Below, in pieces: positions 13,232 to 14,375 of a stretch of DNA of 14,375 nucleotides. Each line of letters opens with the position of its first letter. Within the stretch, counting starts at the first letter, position 1. Both the position numbers and the translations under genes were made by a program. The DNA is from Planctomycetota bacterium. Lineage in GTDB: Bacteria > Planctomycetota > PUPC01 > JACPCR01. A model generated the notes under the pieces. That model saw nothing but the letters and a program-made list of their open reading frames with translations. It did not search any database and was not told where the DNA came from. The DNA is taken from contig JASLXP010000327.1 in NCBI GenBank assembly GCA_030740295.1, positions 1-14,375 on the forward strand, given 5' to 3'.

Positions 13232-14375
13232 TCACGGCCTCGCGATACTCAGTGATGCCATCAGCACTCGATCAATCTTCTCCTTCGATTCATCGAGGTG
13301 CGCACGGGTGATGTCGTCCATCTTCGCATTCTCAGCCTGAAGCAGCGTGCCGATACGGGTCTGTATTTTCTTCAGATGAGATCGCGCCAGGCTGCGCGCA
13401 TCCGCGGGCACATCACCCGGTGAATCGAAAACGAATGAGAAGAACCCGCCTTGCTGCGCTTTCGAGCCGAGCACTATCTGTGCGAGCCGCTTGAAATGCT
13501 CGCGCTGTAGATTTCTGGCGTAGATGGTTGTGGCTATCTGCTGTTCGGGACCTGCCTTCACGTCGAAACCGGCCCAGATCGACTCGGTCAAAGCGTTGAA
13601 AATTTCGCTCATCTTGAGGGCGTCATCCTTCCCCGATTTGAGCTGCACGTTCTGAACCCGGTGCAGAACGGAGGCGTCCAGGCAATGCTGCAGCGGGACC
13701 ATCTGAATGCGCAACACCATCTGTTCAAGCGGATACTGATATCCCTGGGAATGACGCCGCGTTCCCCAGTGACGCCAGAAATCAGGTGCCAGATTGCGCA
13801 GGTTCTCAGGAGAAAAATTGAAAACCTTGCCAGATAAGATCTGGGACTTGAGAAGATTCAATGCTTCACGCTGGCGAGCGGCCGGTACGACTTCAAAAGG
13901 CGTACGCGCATTGGGATCTTCACGATGGTCGCGATTTACATACTCCGAGCCAATGTAGAACGAGGCCAACTGCGCAGACTGAAACAGCTCACCGATCATG
14001 TAATTGAATGCCGAGCGCCCGCGCTGCCAGCCTTCGCCTTTTTCAACGACGCGGGTGGTCAGGTCCCCAATGTAGCTTTCCACCAACTGGATGCGCTGTT
14101 TCGCATAGTCGAGCGGGTCGCCGAGATCAAAAAGTTGCACCGATGGATCGGGGCTGTCACGCATATCCTGGTCGGAGGCGAAATCGAGCCCCGGTGTCGC
14201 GGCCTTCGAGGCAATCTTGCTGAGCTCCTGCGGTTCATTCGCCTTGAAAGGTCTGTACGCGTACTCGATAGCCCAGATATCGTAAGGGCCGATCGTGGAT
14301 GAAAAATACTCGCCCTGTTTCTGCCCTTTGGGCACGAGGTTGGCCGGCAGGTAATCCATCACCGAGCCAGACATT
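13232..14375 (-). CDS. Zinc-dependent metalloprotease, C-terminal part (5' end beyond window)
   Basis: About 381 codons of the C-terminal part; the frame is open to the right edge, so the Met near 14374 is internal and not the start. It opens with SGSVMDYLP, the Met-turn of the metzincin-like enzymes carrying DUF4953 and DUF5117, common in Bacteroidetes and Acidobacteria. The HExxH zinc site should lie just outside the window. The rest (GPYDIWAIEYAY, then helical sequence to SLSIARP) matches the long C-terminal region of those proteins in style. They are usually 800-900 residues and exported, and their substrates are not known. It is convergent with the VIT-VWA gene and unlikely to share its regulation. 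Family assignment rests on the Met-turn and overall pattern. Confidence 0.85.
   Translation of the reverse strand, partial: MSGSVMDYLPANLVPKGQKQGEYFSSTIGPYDIWAIEYAYRPFKANEPQELSKIASKAATPGLDFASDQDMRDSPDPSVQLFDLGDPLDYAKQRIQLVESYIGDLTTRVVEKGEGWQRGRSAFNYMIGELFQSAQLASFYIGSEYVNRDHREDPNARTPFEVVPAARQREALNLLKSQILSGKVFNFSPENLRNLAPDFWRHWGTRRHSQGYQYPLEQMVLRIQMVPLQHCLDASVLHRVQNVQLKSGKDDALKMSEIFNALTESIWAGFDVKAGPEQQIATTIYARNLQREHFKRLAQIVLGSKAQQGGFFSFVFDSPGDVPADARSLARSHLKKIQTRIGTLLQAENAKMDDITRAHLDESKEKIDRVLMASLSIARP

Noticed and set aside
12141..13235. 364-codon open frame on the minus strand
   Set aside because: Antisense to the VIT-VWA gene; Ser/Arg-rich with no domain, as expected for a shadow frame.

Overview
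The window suggests a Gram-negative, GC-rich, environmental bacterium, most likely Acidobacteriota or a neighbouring phylum. The evidence is an exported PQQ-type beta-propeller, a Bacteroidetes/Acidobacteria-type zinc metalloprotease with an SVMDY Met-turn, an FHA-GAF-cyclase, a VIT-VWA protein, and heptamer intergenic repeats. This is inferred from gene content only; no rRNA or tRNA is present to confirm it.

Left two thirds (1-8086, minus strand): one tight operon, read right to left. It encodes a PqqD-like small protein, an ATP-grasp ligase, a fold-III PLP decarboxylase, a possible 30-residue micro-ORF, a urea-transporter/M23-peptidase fusion, an outer-membrane beta-barrel, an exported TPR protein, and an FHA-GAF-class III nucleotide cyclase cut by the left edge. 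Several junctions overlap (GTGA, possibly ATGA, and an 11-base overlap). The first three genes look like a small biosynthetic module. The decarboxylase starts with a YEKP segment resembling the leader peptides of ribosomally made natural products, and a PqqD-fold (leader-binding) protein is encoded two genes upstream. The next three proteins span the inner membrane, periplasm and outer membrane. The cyclase adds second-messenger signalling. I do not recognise this combination as a described pathway; it is the best candidate here for an undescribed system.

Centre (8087-10141): a heptamer repeat array with a partner array of nearly complementary sequence, then an exported PQQ-like beta-propeller gene (minus strand), then about 620 bases without a convincing protein gene. 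This gap is rich in inverted repeats: a branched fold at 9617-9776, hairpins at 9783-9838 and 9927-9993, and a near-consensus promoter at 10107-10135.

Right third (10142-14375): a MerR-like regulator, probably translated from a leaderless mRNA, overlaps by ATGA a cytoplasmic VIT-VWA protein with an intact MIDAS site. A hairpin at 13191-13219 separates this pair from the convergent C-terminal part of a zinc-dependent metalloprotease that runs off the right edge.
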